Shown here: one piece after another, positions 35,682 through 43,191 of the stretch | Layout: every line of letters begins with the position of its first letter | Numbering within the stretch: the first letter of the stretch is position 1 | From: Pontibacter indicus | GTDB taxonomy: Bacteria; Bacteroidota; Bacteroidia; Cytophagales; Hymenobacteraceae | Reading direction: 5' to 3' | Length of the DNA: 64,000 nucleotides | Assembly (NCBI RefSeq): GCF_900156345.1 | Contig: NZ_FTPP01000003.1 | Span: 124,001 to 188,000 of the forward strand | Position numbers and translations under genes: made by a program | The notes under the pieces: model-generated | Database searches by the model: none | Seen by the model: only the letters and a program-made list of their open reading frames with translations | What the model was told of the DNA's origin: nothing

Positions 35682-36110
35682 TTAATAGTAGGGTATAGTA
35701 ACAGTTGTTCGGTTTCCAGTACCCTTATCTAAAATATTGATACTTATGCCTGACATTCCCTCTGAGACCTCAATATCATAATTGCCTATAGTATACTCTC
35801 CTGGAGCCAGCCCTTCCTCTCCGAACTGAGACGTCACCAGTTGTCTGGACAGTTGATTGAGTATCTGCCGATTTAGGCTTTCCTGAAAATCCTTCAACGG
35901 ATCTCTATTGAAAAGACTGGCATTAGATTCGTTCGGATCTTTAAGTTTATCCTGAGCCTGAGCAGAGCTCTGCAGCCACTGGTAGTTAAAGGTTTCTCCC
36001 CCAAAAGCAGGGTTCTTAGCTTGATATACCATATCTTGTGCTGATACGTCTTCGCTGAAGAGCAAGCAGAGCATTAAGGCGAGTGAGAGGGCGTAAACAT
36101 TTTTTTTCAT
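35682..36110 (-). CDS. csgF: CsgF curli assembly factor
   Basis: 142 residues, exported. Signal peptide (LALMLCLLFSEDVSAQ) is followed directly by the signature MVYQAKNPAFGGETFNYQWL that binds inside the CsgG pore, then a helix (DPLKDFQESLNRQILNQLSR) and a C-terminal strand region. CsgF couples secretion to fibre nucleation at the outer membrane. Length matches CsgF. It is 36 bp after csgE, so one operon. Confidence 0.93.
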   Translation of the reverse strand: MKKNVYALSLALMLCLLFSEDVSAQDMVYQAKNPAFGGETFNYQWLQSSAQAQDKLKDPNESNASLFNRDPLKDFQESLNRQILNQLSRQLVTSQFGEEGLAPGEYTIGNYDIEVSEGMSGISINILDKGTGNRTTVTIPYY

Positions 36111-36146
36111 CGGATTAGAGCGTGTAATATATAGGGTGATTATTAT

Positions 36147-36704
36147 TTAGTACACTTCATAAGCTTTTCTACCCTCAGCTTCTAATTGCTGGTTTAGCTG
36201 ATTATTTACAACATACTCTGTTATAAAAGTCACTGCGTAAGTAGACACCTCTTCTATCATGTCATATCTGGGTTGCAAAATGTATTCGAAAACCGGCTCA
36301 TCATTAACAACTAAAATTACATATGCACCGTTACCCCGCGTTGGCTTTTCTTGAATTAGGATAGTGTAGTTCTTCACGTCTGGGGGTGCTTCCCACTGCC
36401 TGTTAAAAATATCGTAGAAATCCCTTCCTATTTTCGTAATTGTTTCATCTACTATCAATCCATCGATCTCTAAATCGGCTGATTTAATAAACCGTTCAAG
36501 TGTCTGATTTTTCTGCTCTATTCTTTGCTCCTTATCTTCATAAGAAATGGTATCCTGTTGAATTGTGTCTTTTGGTGACAACTTATTATGAAGTATATCT
36601 CGAGTTTGTGAAAATGCTGTAAATGTCATGAAATACAATAAGCCCATGAATAGCAAGGTAAATAGCCTGGGTTTAATATGCCATACAGGGATAGACACTG
36701 ACAT
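36147..36704 (-). CDS. csgE: CsgE curli secretion accessory protein
   Basis: 185 residues. N-terminal hydrophobic segment (FTLLFMGLLYFMTFTAF, then SQ), a charged linker, then the CsgE domain (about 70-185): DGLIVDETITKIGRDFYDIFNRQW, YTILIQEKPTRGNGAYVILVVNDEPVFEYIL and a final helix. CsgE caps the CsgG pore on the periplasmic side and selects substrates. The linker is longer than in E. coli CsgE (129 residues). First gene of the leftward curli operon; AT-rich spacer upstream without a recognisable promoter. Confidence 0.92.
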   Translation of the reverse strand: MSVSIPVWHIKPRLFTLLFMGLLYFMTFTAFSQTRDILHNKLSPKDTIQQDTISYEDKEQRIEQKNQTLERFIKSADLEIDGLIVDETITKIGRDFYDIFNRQWEAPPDVKNYTILIQEKPTRGNGAYVILVVNDEPVFEYILQPRYDMIEEVSTYAVTFITEYVVNNQLNQQLEAEGRKAYEVY

Positions 36705-36890
36705 ATATTGTATATAAACAACATTATATACTCTTATACTACTTGATATTTAAATAAGTTACTATTTAAATTATAAATAATTATATAAGTTAACATATTG
36801 CATAGTAACTTAGATAGATTCTATAATAAAAGGCCTGCCTCGGGATTTGAATAATTTCAATCTGAGTCACAGTTTTTGAACTGAATGTAA

Positions 36891-37051
36891 ATCCGCCGCT
36901 TGCTGAACCCGCACGCCTACCCTGCTGGTCTGGAGGCAGGCTTCCACCAGTTCAAGACCGAGCTGGTGCTGGCCCTGCGCGAGAAAGGCGAGGCTGCTTT
37001 GAAGGAGCGGCAGGCACAGTAGCGAGGTTATACCTTAGCGTTTGCGGCCGC
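36891..37051 (+). repeat. Right 161-bp direct repeat flanking the curli locus
   Basis: Copy of 29550-29710: the 3' end of pncB as a fragment without start, its stop codon, the spacer and the 3' end of the intact HNH gene. Differences from the left copy are four synonymous codon changes (CTG/TTG, TTG/CTG, CCG/CCT, GGC/GGT) and one spacer base. Confidence 0.95.
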
Positions 37052-37325
37052 GCCTGTTGGCAATGCGCTCGATGCGCTTGCCGCGCACCCATTTGAGGTA
37101 TTTCTGCAGGTCTTCGGCCTGCTGCAGGGCGGGTATGGAATTGTATAAGGTGGCCAGTTCGCGGTTGCTGAAAGTCAGGTGCAGGGTGCTGTGGCAGGGC
37201 TGACACAGCTCGGCAGTGGCCCCGTAGCGGCCGCCTTCCTCCCGGGGTACTAAGTGGTGGCGCGAGAGGGTCTGCACCTCCCGGCCACAAAGTTCGCAGA
37301 TCTGTTCCACCTCTTTCTTTGCCAT
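37035..37325 (-). CDS. HNH endonuclease-like small protein
   Basis: 96 residues from the ATG at 37325 (product MAKKEVEQICELCGRE). Zinc-ribbon HNH layout: CELC, then LSRHHLVPREEGG, a CQPCH pair and HLTFSNRELATLYNS. HHLVP carries the likely catalytic His and metal ligands. The C-terminus is strongly basic (RKR). Small stand-alone HNH proteins of this kind are common in Bacteroidota and their targets are unknown. It is convergent with the pncB fragment; its last codons are part of the 161-bp repeat. A connection with the insertion is possible but not shown. Confidence 0.85.
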   Translation of the reverse strand: MAKKEVEQICELCGREVQTLSRHHLVPREEGGRYGATAELCQPCHSTLHLTFSNRELATLYNSIPALQQAEDLQKYLKWVRGKRIERIANRRGRKR

Positions 37326-37390
37326 ACCGTTTCTACACTGTGTGCAAGCGCTCTGTTGCAATGTACGTTGCCTGATACTTTACAACAACC

Positions 37391-37411
37391 CCTCGGGCTT
37401 CATGCCCGAGG
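37391..37411. repeat. Hairpin CCTCGGGC-ttcat-GCCCGAGG
   Basis: Perfect 8-bp GC-rich stem in the 561-bp spacer (37326-37886) between the HNH and MFS genes. There is no T-run on either side, so a REP-like element is more likely than a terminator. The rest of this spacer holds scattered GGTAT-type motifs and no gene that I can support. Confidence 0.5.
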
Positions 37412-37886
37412 CTCGTTTGTACAGGCATCTTTGGTAATGATTATCTCAGATTGACCGCTGCCAATCAGCTTATGGAAGCCTTCAGCCAAGCAAGCCTCTC
37501 CTGTAATGTATAGTGCTCCTCCTTCCTGACTAAAACATTTGACCTGCTCGCAAGGTTTATATGTGCCGCATTTGGCTTATCTCGCCCAAAACCGGCTGCT
37601 CTTTATCGCTTGCCTGGCGCACAAGAAAGTATTTGTTGTACAGGCATAGCAGCCTCGAGCCCAATTGCGTATACACAGGGTTTTCTGGATGGCTGATTCG
37701 CTCTGTCATACCTGGTTAAGGGAAATAAACCACTGTTCAATTAGCTGATCAGGTGTGTGGCGGACTATCGCTATTGTCAGCAGGTATGTCAACTGCTACA
37801 GGGTGAGTGCAGAAATAAAATATACCGCCAGGCAGACGTAAATTATTTGTACATTGGCGCCCTGTTTTGATTTCAATGTTTAAACT

Positions 37887-39143
37887 ATGAATAAATTTCA
37901 GGATCATAATCCTGCTTCAATAACGGCTCCTGCCCATGAGTCCCTGGTGCCGAAAGTGCAGATCCGGGAGGGCCTGCTGATCTTTTTGCTGGCGGCGATC
38001 CAGTTCACGCACATGATGGACTTCGTGATCATGATGCCGCTGGGTCCGCAGCTGATGCGGGTGTTCAGCATCTCTCCCAGCAAGTTCGGCTTGCTTGTGT
38101 CGGCCTATACCTTCAGTGCGGCCATTGCCGGTTTTGTCAGTGCCCTCTTCATCGACCGTTTCGACCGCAAGCATGCCTTGCTGGCGCTATACGTCGGTTT
38201 CATTGTAGGTACCCTGGGCTGTGCGCTGGCGCCTAACTATGAGCTGCTGCTGCTGGCCCGGGTGGTGGCTGGTGGATTTGGCGGCGTACTGGGCGCGCTG
38301 GTGTTAGCCGTTATTGGCGATGCCATTCCGGAGCAGCGGCGGGGCGCGGCCACGGGTCGGGTGATGGCGGCATTCTCGGTGGCATCTATTGCCGGTATAC
38401 CCGTTGGCCTATACCTGGCCAGTGAGATGAGCTGGCATGCTCCTTTCTATCTGCTCGTTGGACTCAGCGTGGTAATCCTGCTGGTAGGCGCCCGCTTTCT
38501 GCCGCCCATGCACGGGCACCTGACCAATGCCAGACGCGGCAATCCGTTCCGAGCGCTTCAGGCGATGGTGGTACAGCCCAACCTGCAGTGGGCCATGGCG
38601 CTCACTGTTACCCTTACTATGGCTGGCTTTCTGGTGGTGCCGTTCATCAGTCCTTACATGGTGGCCAATGTGGGCTTTACGGAGCGCGACCTCAGCTACA
38701 TCTACCTGTTTGGTGGCCTGGCCACGGTGTTCACCTCCCAGTGGGCGGGGCGCCTGGCCGACAGGTATGGCAAGCACTTCATCTTCCGGTGGGCCGCCAT
38801 TCTCTCCATCATCCCGATCGTGCTTATCACCAACCTGCCGCCGGTGGGTATGGTGCTGGCACTCACGGTTTCTACGTTCTTCTTTATTCTGTTCGGAGCC
38901 CGCTTTGTGCCGGCCATGTCGCTGGTCACGTCCAGCGTGGAGCCGGAGCTACGCGGTAGCTTCATGAGCATCAACTCTTCGGTGCAGCAGCTGGGCGCAG
39001 GTATAGCGGCCTTCGTAAGTGGTCTTATTGTGCAGGAAACGGCCAGTGGAACGCTCACGCATTACAACTGGGTGGGCATTATGGCGAGTGTGGTCACGCT
39101 GGTGGCCGTGTGGACGGTGAGCCGCGTCCGGTCGGTAGGCTGA
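37887..39143 (+). CDS. MFS transporter
   Basis: 418-residue major facilitator with 12 predicted helices. Seen: first helix and loop IREGLLIFLLAAIQFTHMMD, the motif-A region FIDRFDRKHALL between helices 2 and 3, and GRVMAAFSVASIAGIPVGLYL in helix 5, which fits motif C-like antiporter patterns of the DHA1/AraJ-like group. A drug or sugar exporter is likely; the substrate is unknown. Stand-alone gene ending at a terminator. Confidence 0.9.
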   Translation: MNKFQDHNPASITAPAHESLVPKVQIREGLLIFLLAAIQFTHMMDFVIMMPLGPQLMRVFSISPSKFGLLVSAYTFSAAIAGFVSALFIDRFDRKHALLALYVGFIVGTLGCALAPNYELLLLARVVAGGFGGVLGALVLAVIGDAIPEQRRGAATGRVMAAFSVASIAGIPVGLYLASEMSWHAPFYLLVGLSVVILLVGARFLPPMHGHLTNARRGNPFRALQAMVVQPNLQWAMALTVTLTMAGFLVVPFISPYMVANVGFTERDLSYIYLFGGLATVFTSQWAGRLADRYGKHFIFRWAAILSIIPIVLITNLPPVGMVLALTVSTFFFILFGARFVPAMSLVTSSVEPELRGSFMSINSSVQQLGAGIAAFVSGLIVQETASGTLTHYNWVGIMASVVTLVAVWTVSRVRSVG

Positions 39144-39150
39144 CAGGTAT

Positions 39151-39180
39151 AAAAAAAGCCGCTCGTAAGGGCGGCTTTTC
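39151..39180. terminator. Terminator between MFS gene and response regulator
   Basis: AAAAGCCGC-tcgtaagg-GCGGCTTTT with A- and T-runs outside; it lies between convergent genes and can serve both. Confidence 0.82.
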
Positions 39181-39185
39181 TATTC

Positions 39186-39608
39186 TTATCGTAGCGAGAA
39201 GTAATTCGGAGTGAAAACGGGGTAATAAGTTTTGCCGTTTCGGAGCAGTTGCAGTACCTCCCGCAGTTCCTCGGGATCGGCGCTTTTGAGCAGGTAGCCG
39301 TGCACGCCTTCGTCGAGCAGCTTCTTCACCAGCTCCTCTTCCCCGTACATCGACACCACCAGAATCCTCACTTTTTTGTACTTGCTGAGCACATAGCGGG
39401 CCACGGCTATACCATCCATATCCGGCATTTCGAGGTCCAGCATGATGATATCCGGCAGATTGCTTTCTATTTTCTCGAGCAGCTCTACACCATTGGATGC
39501 GTCACTTATCACAGTGATCTCATGGAAACCCTTCAGAATCTCGATGACGCCCTTTCGGAAAAGGGTATGATCGTCGGCGATGGCGAGTGTAAGTGGCTGC
39601 AGCTCCAT
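39186..39608 (-). CDS. Receiver-only response regulator, NarL type without HTH
   Basis: 140 residues, nearly all receiver domain: acidic pair in IADDHTLFRKG, phospho-acceptor Asp58 in IIMLDLEMPDMDG, switch Ser in VVSMYGEEE, and Lys in LLKSADPEEL. The sequence is closest in style to NarL/FixJ regulators, but the usual C-terminal LuxR-type helix-turn-helix (about 65 residues) is missing; the frame ends after YYPVFTPNYFSLR. It is 11 bp behind its kinase gene. So output must go through another protein, or the gene is truncated. Confidence 0.88.
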   Translation of the reverse strand: MELQPLTLAIADDHTLFRKGVIEILKGFHEITVISDASNGVELLEKIESNLPDIIMLDLEMPDMDGIAVARYVLSKYKKVRILVVSMYGEEELVKKLLDEGVHGYLLKSADPEELREVLQLLRNGKTYYPVFTPNYFSLR

Positions 39609-39619
39609 AATAGCAAACC

Positions 39620-40450
39620 CTAGTTAAGCATACCAAAGTTATAAATAATAACGAGAATAAAAGCAACGGGGACCACTATTTCAGCTTTTATGCCGGCGCC
39701 CACCCTCGAAAAGAAGTTAATGGCCCCATTCAGCAGGTCTACGCGGCTCTGCATATTCCTGAGTCCCAAACCGCCGCTTACTCCACCCGCATCCAGGGTG
39801 GCATCGTAGTTAAATCCTTTGCCATTGTCGGTATAGCGCAGGGTCAGTTTGTCATCCTCGCGATGCAGGTTGATCGTGATCAGGGTCGCCTCGGCATACT
39901 TCAGGGTGTTGTTCAGGAGCTCCTGCAGAATGCGGAAGAGCAGCAGTTCCTGCCGGGCTTCGAGCCGTAGCTTCTCCAGGTTGTGGGTAAACTTCACCTC
40001 TAGTCCACTGTCGGGCGGTACTGAGTGGGCCAGACTGTTGATGGCCTGCACCAACCCCATTTTATCAAGCACTACGGGCAACAGGTCATGCGAGATGCGG
40101 CGCACGCTCTGGATGGCCTCGTCGAGCAGTTCTTTGGAGCGGTGGGCTGTTTCGGCGGCTGCTTCGTTTTCGGCGCACTTGCGCTCTACCTGCCCAATGT
40201 TGAGCCGAATGAGGGCCAGCATGCCGCCCACTTCGTCGTGCAGGTCACGGGCTACGCGGCGGCGTTCTTCCTCCTGCGCGTCAAGGGCTGCCTCCAGCAT
40301 CTGCCGCTGCCGCAACTCCTGCAACTCACGCAGGTGCTCCTGGTGCTGCAGCATACGCCGCTGGTAGGCAAACACGAACACAATAATGCCAATGGCGAGC
40401 ACCAGCAGAACAGGCGTGATGATGAGTAAAGGCGTTAAGGTTTCTATCAT
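39620..40450 (-). CDS. Sensor histidine kinase, HisKA_3 (NarX/LiaS type)
   Basis: 276 residues: one N-terminal membrane helix (about 8-28), a coiled region, the HisKA_3 dimerisation motif ARDLHDEVGG with His71, and an HATPase domain with LLNNTLKYA, YTDNGKGF and GGLGLRNMQSR. There is no periplasmic sensor domain, so the input may come from the 7-helix protein encoded just upstream, whose 3' end overlaps this start by 4 bp. The partner is the receiver-only regulator downstream. Confidence 0.9.
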   Translation of the reverse strand: MIETLTPLLIITPVLLVLAIGIIVFVFAYQRRMLQHQEHLRELQELRQRQMLEAALDAQEEERRRVARDLHDEVGGMLALIRLNIGQVERKCAENEAAAETAHRSKELLDEAIQSVRRISHDLLPVVLDKMGLVQAINSLAHSVPPDSGLEVKFTHNLEKLRLEARQELLLFRILQELLNNTLKYAEATLITINLHREDDKLTLRYTDNGKGFNYDATLDAGGVSGGLGLRNMQSRVDLLNGAINFFSRVGAGIKAEIVVPVAFILVIIYNFGMLN

Positions 40451-41106
40451 GCGGCCATCCTCCTTAATATAAAAACATGGCTAGCGTAAAACAGGATAAC
40501 CAACACCATATTGATGGCTACACAAATGCGTGCCGCATCGTTTGAAATAGCCAGCGCCTCATTAAAAATTGCATAGGACATACTTGTTCCGGCATAATAA
40601 ATCAGGATGGCGCAACTCAGCAAGAACATCGGGTCACGATCCAGGTAAATGATTTTAGCATTGTTGGCGACCTTGTAAAAGTAAGTGATGGCCATTATAA
40701 TCAGCATGGCATTGGCCGCTATCCTCGACACAGAGTTCATCCTCGTCAATCCGTCTATGATAAAGGCATCGTAGTAAATGAGTATACACAGCCCCACTAC
40801 CCCGACAATGATGGATCGTTTGAGTGGGGTGGTGTCAAAACTATAATAAAATATACCTGCCAAAACACTGAAGCCGAATAAGGTATAAAGAGGAGCCAGC
40901 CAAAGATTGTTAGTGGTGCCGATCATCACTGTTATCCGGGACGCAGCTTCTGTCAACACGCCAATGGTTATGAAAAGAAACAGCAGCACGAATCTTGTAT
41001 CCTTCCGCCTTTTGATAAGCCCCAGGCCTATTACAAAAGGCAAAAGGGGACTCAATACGGCGACCCATTTCAGAGAAGGATAGATATGTGCCAGGAAGAA
41101 CTCCAT
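40447..41106 (-). CDS. Hypothetical seven-helix membrane protein
   Basis: 219 residues with about seven membrane helices and short loops. It overlaps the histidine kinase start by 4 bp and its own first base overlaps the stop of the 104-residue gene upstream, so it belongs to a tightly packed four-gene operon. I recognise no enzymatic motif. A sensory membrane partner for the kinase is the best guess from position. It is AT-richer than the kinase. Confidence 0.75.
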   Translation of the reverse strand: MEFFLAHIYPSLKWVAVLSPLLPFVIGLGLIKRRKDTRFVLLFLFITIGVLTEAASRITVMIGTTNNLWLAPLYTLFGFSVLAGIFYYSFDTTPLKRSIIVGVVGLCILIYYDAFIIDGLTRMNSVSRIAANAMLIIMAITYFYKVANNAKIIYLDRDPMFLLSCAILIYYAGTSMSYAIFNEALAISNDAARICVAINMVLVILFYASHVFILRRMAA

Positions 41107-41420
41107 TAGCCAGCTAACTCGCTTTTGTTAACAGAACAGTCAGGAGGACAGGGCGAGGCTAGGTCCAGGATCAGGCCTTCGGTCATGTCGTTGCCTTCAG
41201 CGTCTGTTCCGACCAGCAGCAATTGCTGTTCTCCGTTGTCATCCAAGGCATAGTAGATGCGCATCGCCACGCAGTTTTCCTGTGCGAGAAGCTCCTTGAC
41301 GGTGTCGGCCCCGAACAGATGCGAGTTGGTTTTGCCTCTGCCGCTTGATCTGTACCGGGCTGTCCATCTTTTTGCCTGGTCACGTGTTATCGGCCCACCT
41401 TCTTTTCCTGTGATTTCCAT
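41106..41420 (-). CDS. Hypothetical cytoplasmic protein, first gene of two-component operon
   Basis: 104 residues, no signal or membrane segment. Middle part reads SHLFGADTVKELLAQENCVAMRIYYALDDNGEQQLLLVGTDAEG, which suggests a small alpha/beta domain; the C-terminus has CPPDC. I do not know the family by name, though similar short proteins occur in Bacteroidota. Co-oriented and one base overlapping with the membrane-protein gene, so probably co-translated with the signalling genes. Confidence 0.65.
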   Translation of the reverse strand: MEITGKEGGPITRDQAKRWTARYRSSGRGKTNSHLFGADTVKELLAQENCVAMRIYYALDDNGEQQLLLVGTDAEGNDMTEGLILDLASPCPPDCSVNKSELAG

Positions 41421-41532
41421 GGGTTGTTACTTGTTCGTAGAGAAGATTAAATGTAAATATATAAAATTTTAGATAAAGCAATTTATAGTATTTTTATCTA
41501 TCCAACAATCTGTCATTTAAGGAATAGAGCAT

Positions 41533-42330
41533 ATGGAACAGGAATATTTTGAAGCAAACCGGCAGGCCTGGAACCTGCGGACAGCCGTGCACAAGAATTC
41601 GGCATTTTATGATGTCGCCGGGTTTAAGGCGGGAAAGTCCAGCCTGAATGCCATTGAGCTGGAGGAGGTGGGAGATGTAGTGGGCAAGCGTCTGCTGCAC
41701 CTGCAATGCCACTTCGGGCAAGACACCCTTTCCTGGGCCAGGTTGGGCGCCGAAGCCACCGGAATAGACCTGTCGGATGAGGCGATAAAAGAGGCGGAAA
41801 AACTGAATCGCGAGCTTGGCCTGGATGCCCGCTTTGTATGCTCTAATGTATATGATCTGAAGGAAAACCTGCAGGGGCAGTTCGATATCGTGTTCACCTC
41901 CTACGGGGTGATCGGCTGGCTGCCCGACCTGAACCGATGGGCAGAGGTGATCGCGCATTTCCTGAAGCCGGGCGGCACGTTCTACATGGCCGAGTTTCAT
42001 CCAGTGGTGTGGATGTTCGACAATGAGTTCGCACAAGTACAGTACCCATACCACAACACCTCTGAGCCGATCGTTGAAGAGCAAACCGGCACCTACGCTG
42101 ACCGTGACGCACCGATCAGGTACAAGGAATACTCCTGGAACCACAGCCTGAGCGAAGTGATCACGGCGCTGCTGAACCAAGGCTTGAAACTAGAGCTCTT
42201 CCACGAATTCCCCTACTCGCCCTACAATTGCTTCAGCCATACCGTGCAAGGCCCCGACGGCTACTGGCGCATCAAACACCTACAAAACCTGATTCCGATG
42301 GTGTATTCTGTGAAGTGTAGGAAAATGTAG
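41533..42330 (+). CDS. Class I SAM-dependent methyltransferase
   Basis: 265 residues with a Rossmann SAM-binding core: motif I LLHLQCHFGQDTLSWARLGA, the acidic SAM-ribose residue in GIDLSDEA, FVCSNVYDL, and FDIVFTSYGVIGWLPD, followed by FLKPGGTFYMAEFHP. Cytoplasmic. The substrate cannot be predicted; small-molecule methyltransferases of this build are frequent. Single gene, divergent from the two-component operon with a 112-bp AT-rich spacer. Confidence 0.9.
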   Translation: MEQEYFEANRQAWNLRTAVHKNSAFYDVAGFKAGKSSLNAIELEEVGDVVGKRLLHLQCHFGQDTLSWARLGAEATGIDLSDEAIKEAEKLNRELGLDARFVCSNVYDLKENLQGQFDIVFTSYGVIGWLPDLNRWAEVIAHFLKPGGTFYMAEFHPVVWMFDNEFAQVQYPYHNTSEPIVEEQTGTYADRDAPIRYKEYSWNHSLSEVITALLNQGLKLELFHEFPYSPYNCFSHTVQGPDGYWRIKHLQNLIPMVYSVKCRKM

Positions 42331-42393
42331 GGATAACTGATACAGGCTGGTTTAACCTGAGGGAAGGCTTCTCATCCTGCTGCCTAGGATTAC

Positions 42394-42780
42394 CTCCCCC
42401 TGATCCCCTCCTAAAAACAGGAGGGGGAGCTGTGCACACCTGTCAGCCCCGCTTTTTTAGTCTGAATCAGGATTTTCAGGATTAGGGGATTTTCAGGATT
42501 CCGGTGCATGATTAACACACCCCTGCCCCTCTCTTTAAAGAGGGCCCCTACCCCCAGAGGGGAATTTCGGGCACTGCTATTTCTAGGGTATACGCACCGT
42601 GGCTATGGTATAGCCGTAGAAGAGTGTCATCCTCCTCCAAACACAGAGGAATAGTTGCAGGTAACTATCCCCTTCAGGGGATTATAGGGGTGTTGATTCA
42701 CTACCCAGATGTGAATAGCTGGGCAAATTGCTTTTTCCTCACACATGTATACACCCCTCTGCGCTCCCCTCGAGGGGAGA
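42394..42780 (+). repeat. CCCCT/AGGGG palindromic blocks (locus C)
   Basis: Three or more blocks: 42394-42430 (CCCCTCC...GGAGGGGGAG hairpin), 42515-42566 (CACCCCTGCCCCTC...AGAGGGCCCCTACCC) and 42750-42785. Located in the 861-bp spacer (42331-43191) between the methyltransferase and lipase-like genes. No gene is seen there. Confidence 0.75.
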
Positions 42781-42898
42781 GTTAGCCGTTACCACTTTTA
42801 AGGGATTGGCTTTGTAGTTTCAGTCATTGCAAACGACACGTGGCAGGTATAGAAAGACTAACTTGCACGCTGGCTATGAAACAAGTAGCGTTGCCAGG

Positions 42899-43026
42899 TG
42901 CACCAAATGATTACCCACTGTTCGAGCGGTCAGCGAGTTTGGGGAATCTTGACTTTTTTGCCTACTGGGGGTAGGGGCCCTCGATTTTTGTGTCAAGACA
43001 AAAAGTAGGGCCCGCCCGGCCAGGGC
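42899..43026 (+). repeat. Conserved intergenic core repeat, copy C (diverged)
   Basis: Shares CCACTGTTCGAGCGGTCAGC and GAGTTTGGGG-type sequence with copy A, then CTTGACTTTTTTGCCTAC, but the inverted-repeat part has been rearranged with a CCCC/GGGG block (GGGGGTAGGGGCCC). It is preceded by 'ggcaggtatagaaagactaac' as in copy D. Confidence 0.7.
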
Positions 43027-43127
43027 AAAAGCCAGCTATGCAATAGCAAAACCGCTATAGCCACAACCGCCGCTGTTACGCTAGGTATGGGGCAGCTATT
43101 CTGCTTGCTTAGCTATACCTATACCTA

Positions 43128-43174
43128 GGCCAGAGGCCCCACTAAACCAGATACTAGCGTGGACGCCCACGCCA
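43128..43174 (+). repeat. REP-like twin hairpin, locus C
   Basis: GGCCAGAGGCCCCACTAAAC, then TAGCGTGGACGCCCACGCCAT; the second stem is degenerate compared with locus A. It is preceded by TATACCTATACC. Confidence 0.65.
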
Positions 43175-43191
43175 TTAAACTATACTTACCT

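Larger units (their letters stand above)
29711..36890. mobile_element. Putative inserted island carrying the curli gene cluster
   Basis: About 7.2 kb between the two direct repeats. It is markedly more AT-rich than its surroundings and contains seven leftward genes: csgE, csgF, csgG, two curlin-repeat genes, csgH and a PD40-repeat lipoprotein. No integrase, transposase, tRNA or short terminal inverted repeat is seen, so the insertion route is open; single-crossover capture of a circle that carried the pncB/HNH junction would give exactly this arrangement. Confidence 0.6.

Noticed and set aside
29711..36890. Curli block as a complete integrative conjugative element or transposon
   Set aside because: No integrase, transposase, conjugation gene, tRNA target or short terminal inverted repeats; only the flanking repeat supports mobility.
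37035..37325. HNH gene as the homing enzyme that inserted the curli block
   Set aside because: It lies outside the block, appears to be part of the ancestral site, and small HNH genes are common; no direct support.
39186..39608. Receiver-only regulator as a frameshifted full NarL-type gene
   Set aside because: Downstream of the stop the minus strand runs into the terminator at 39151-39180, leaving no room for a helix-turn-helix remnant.
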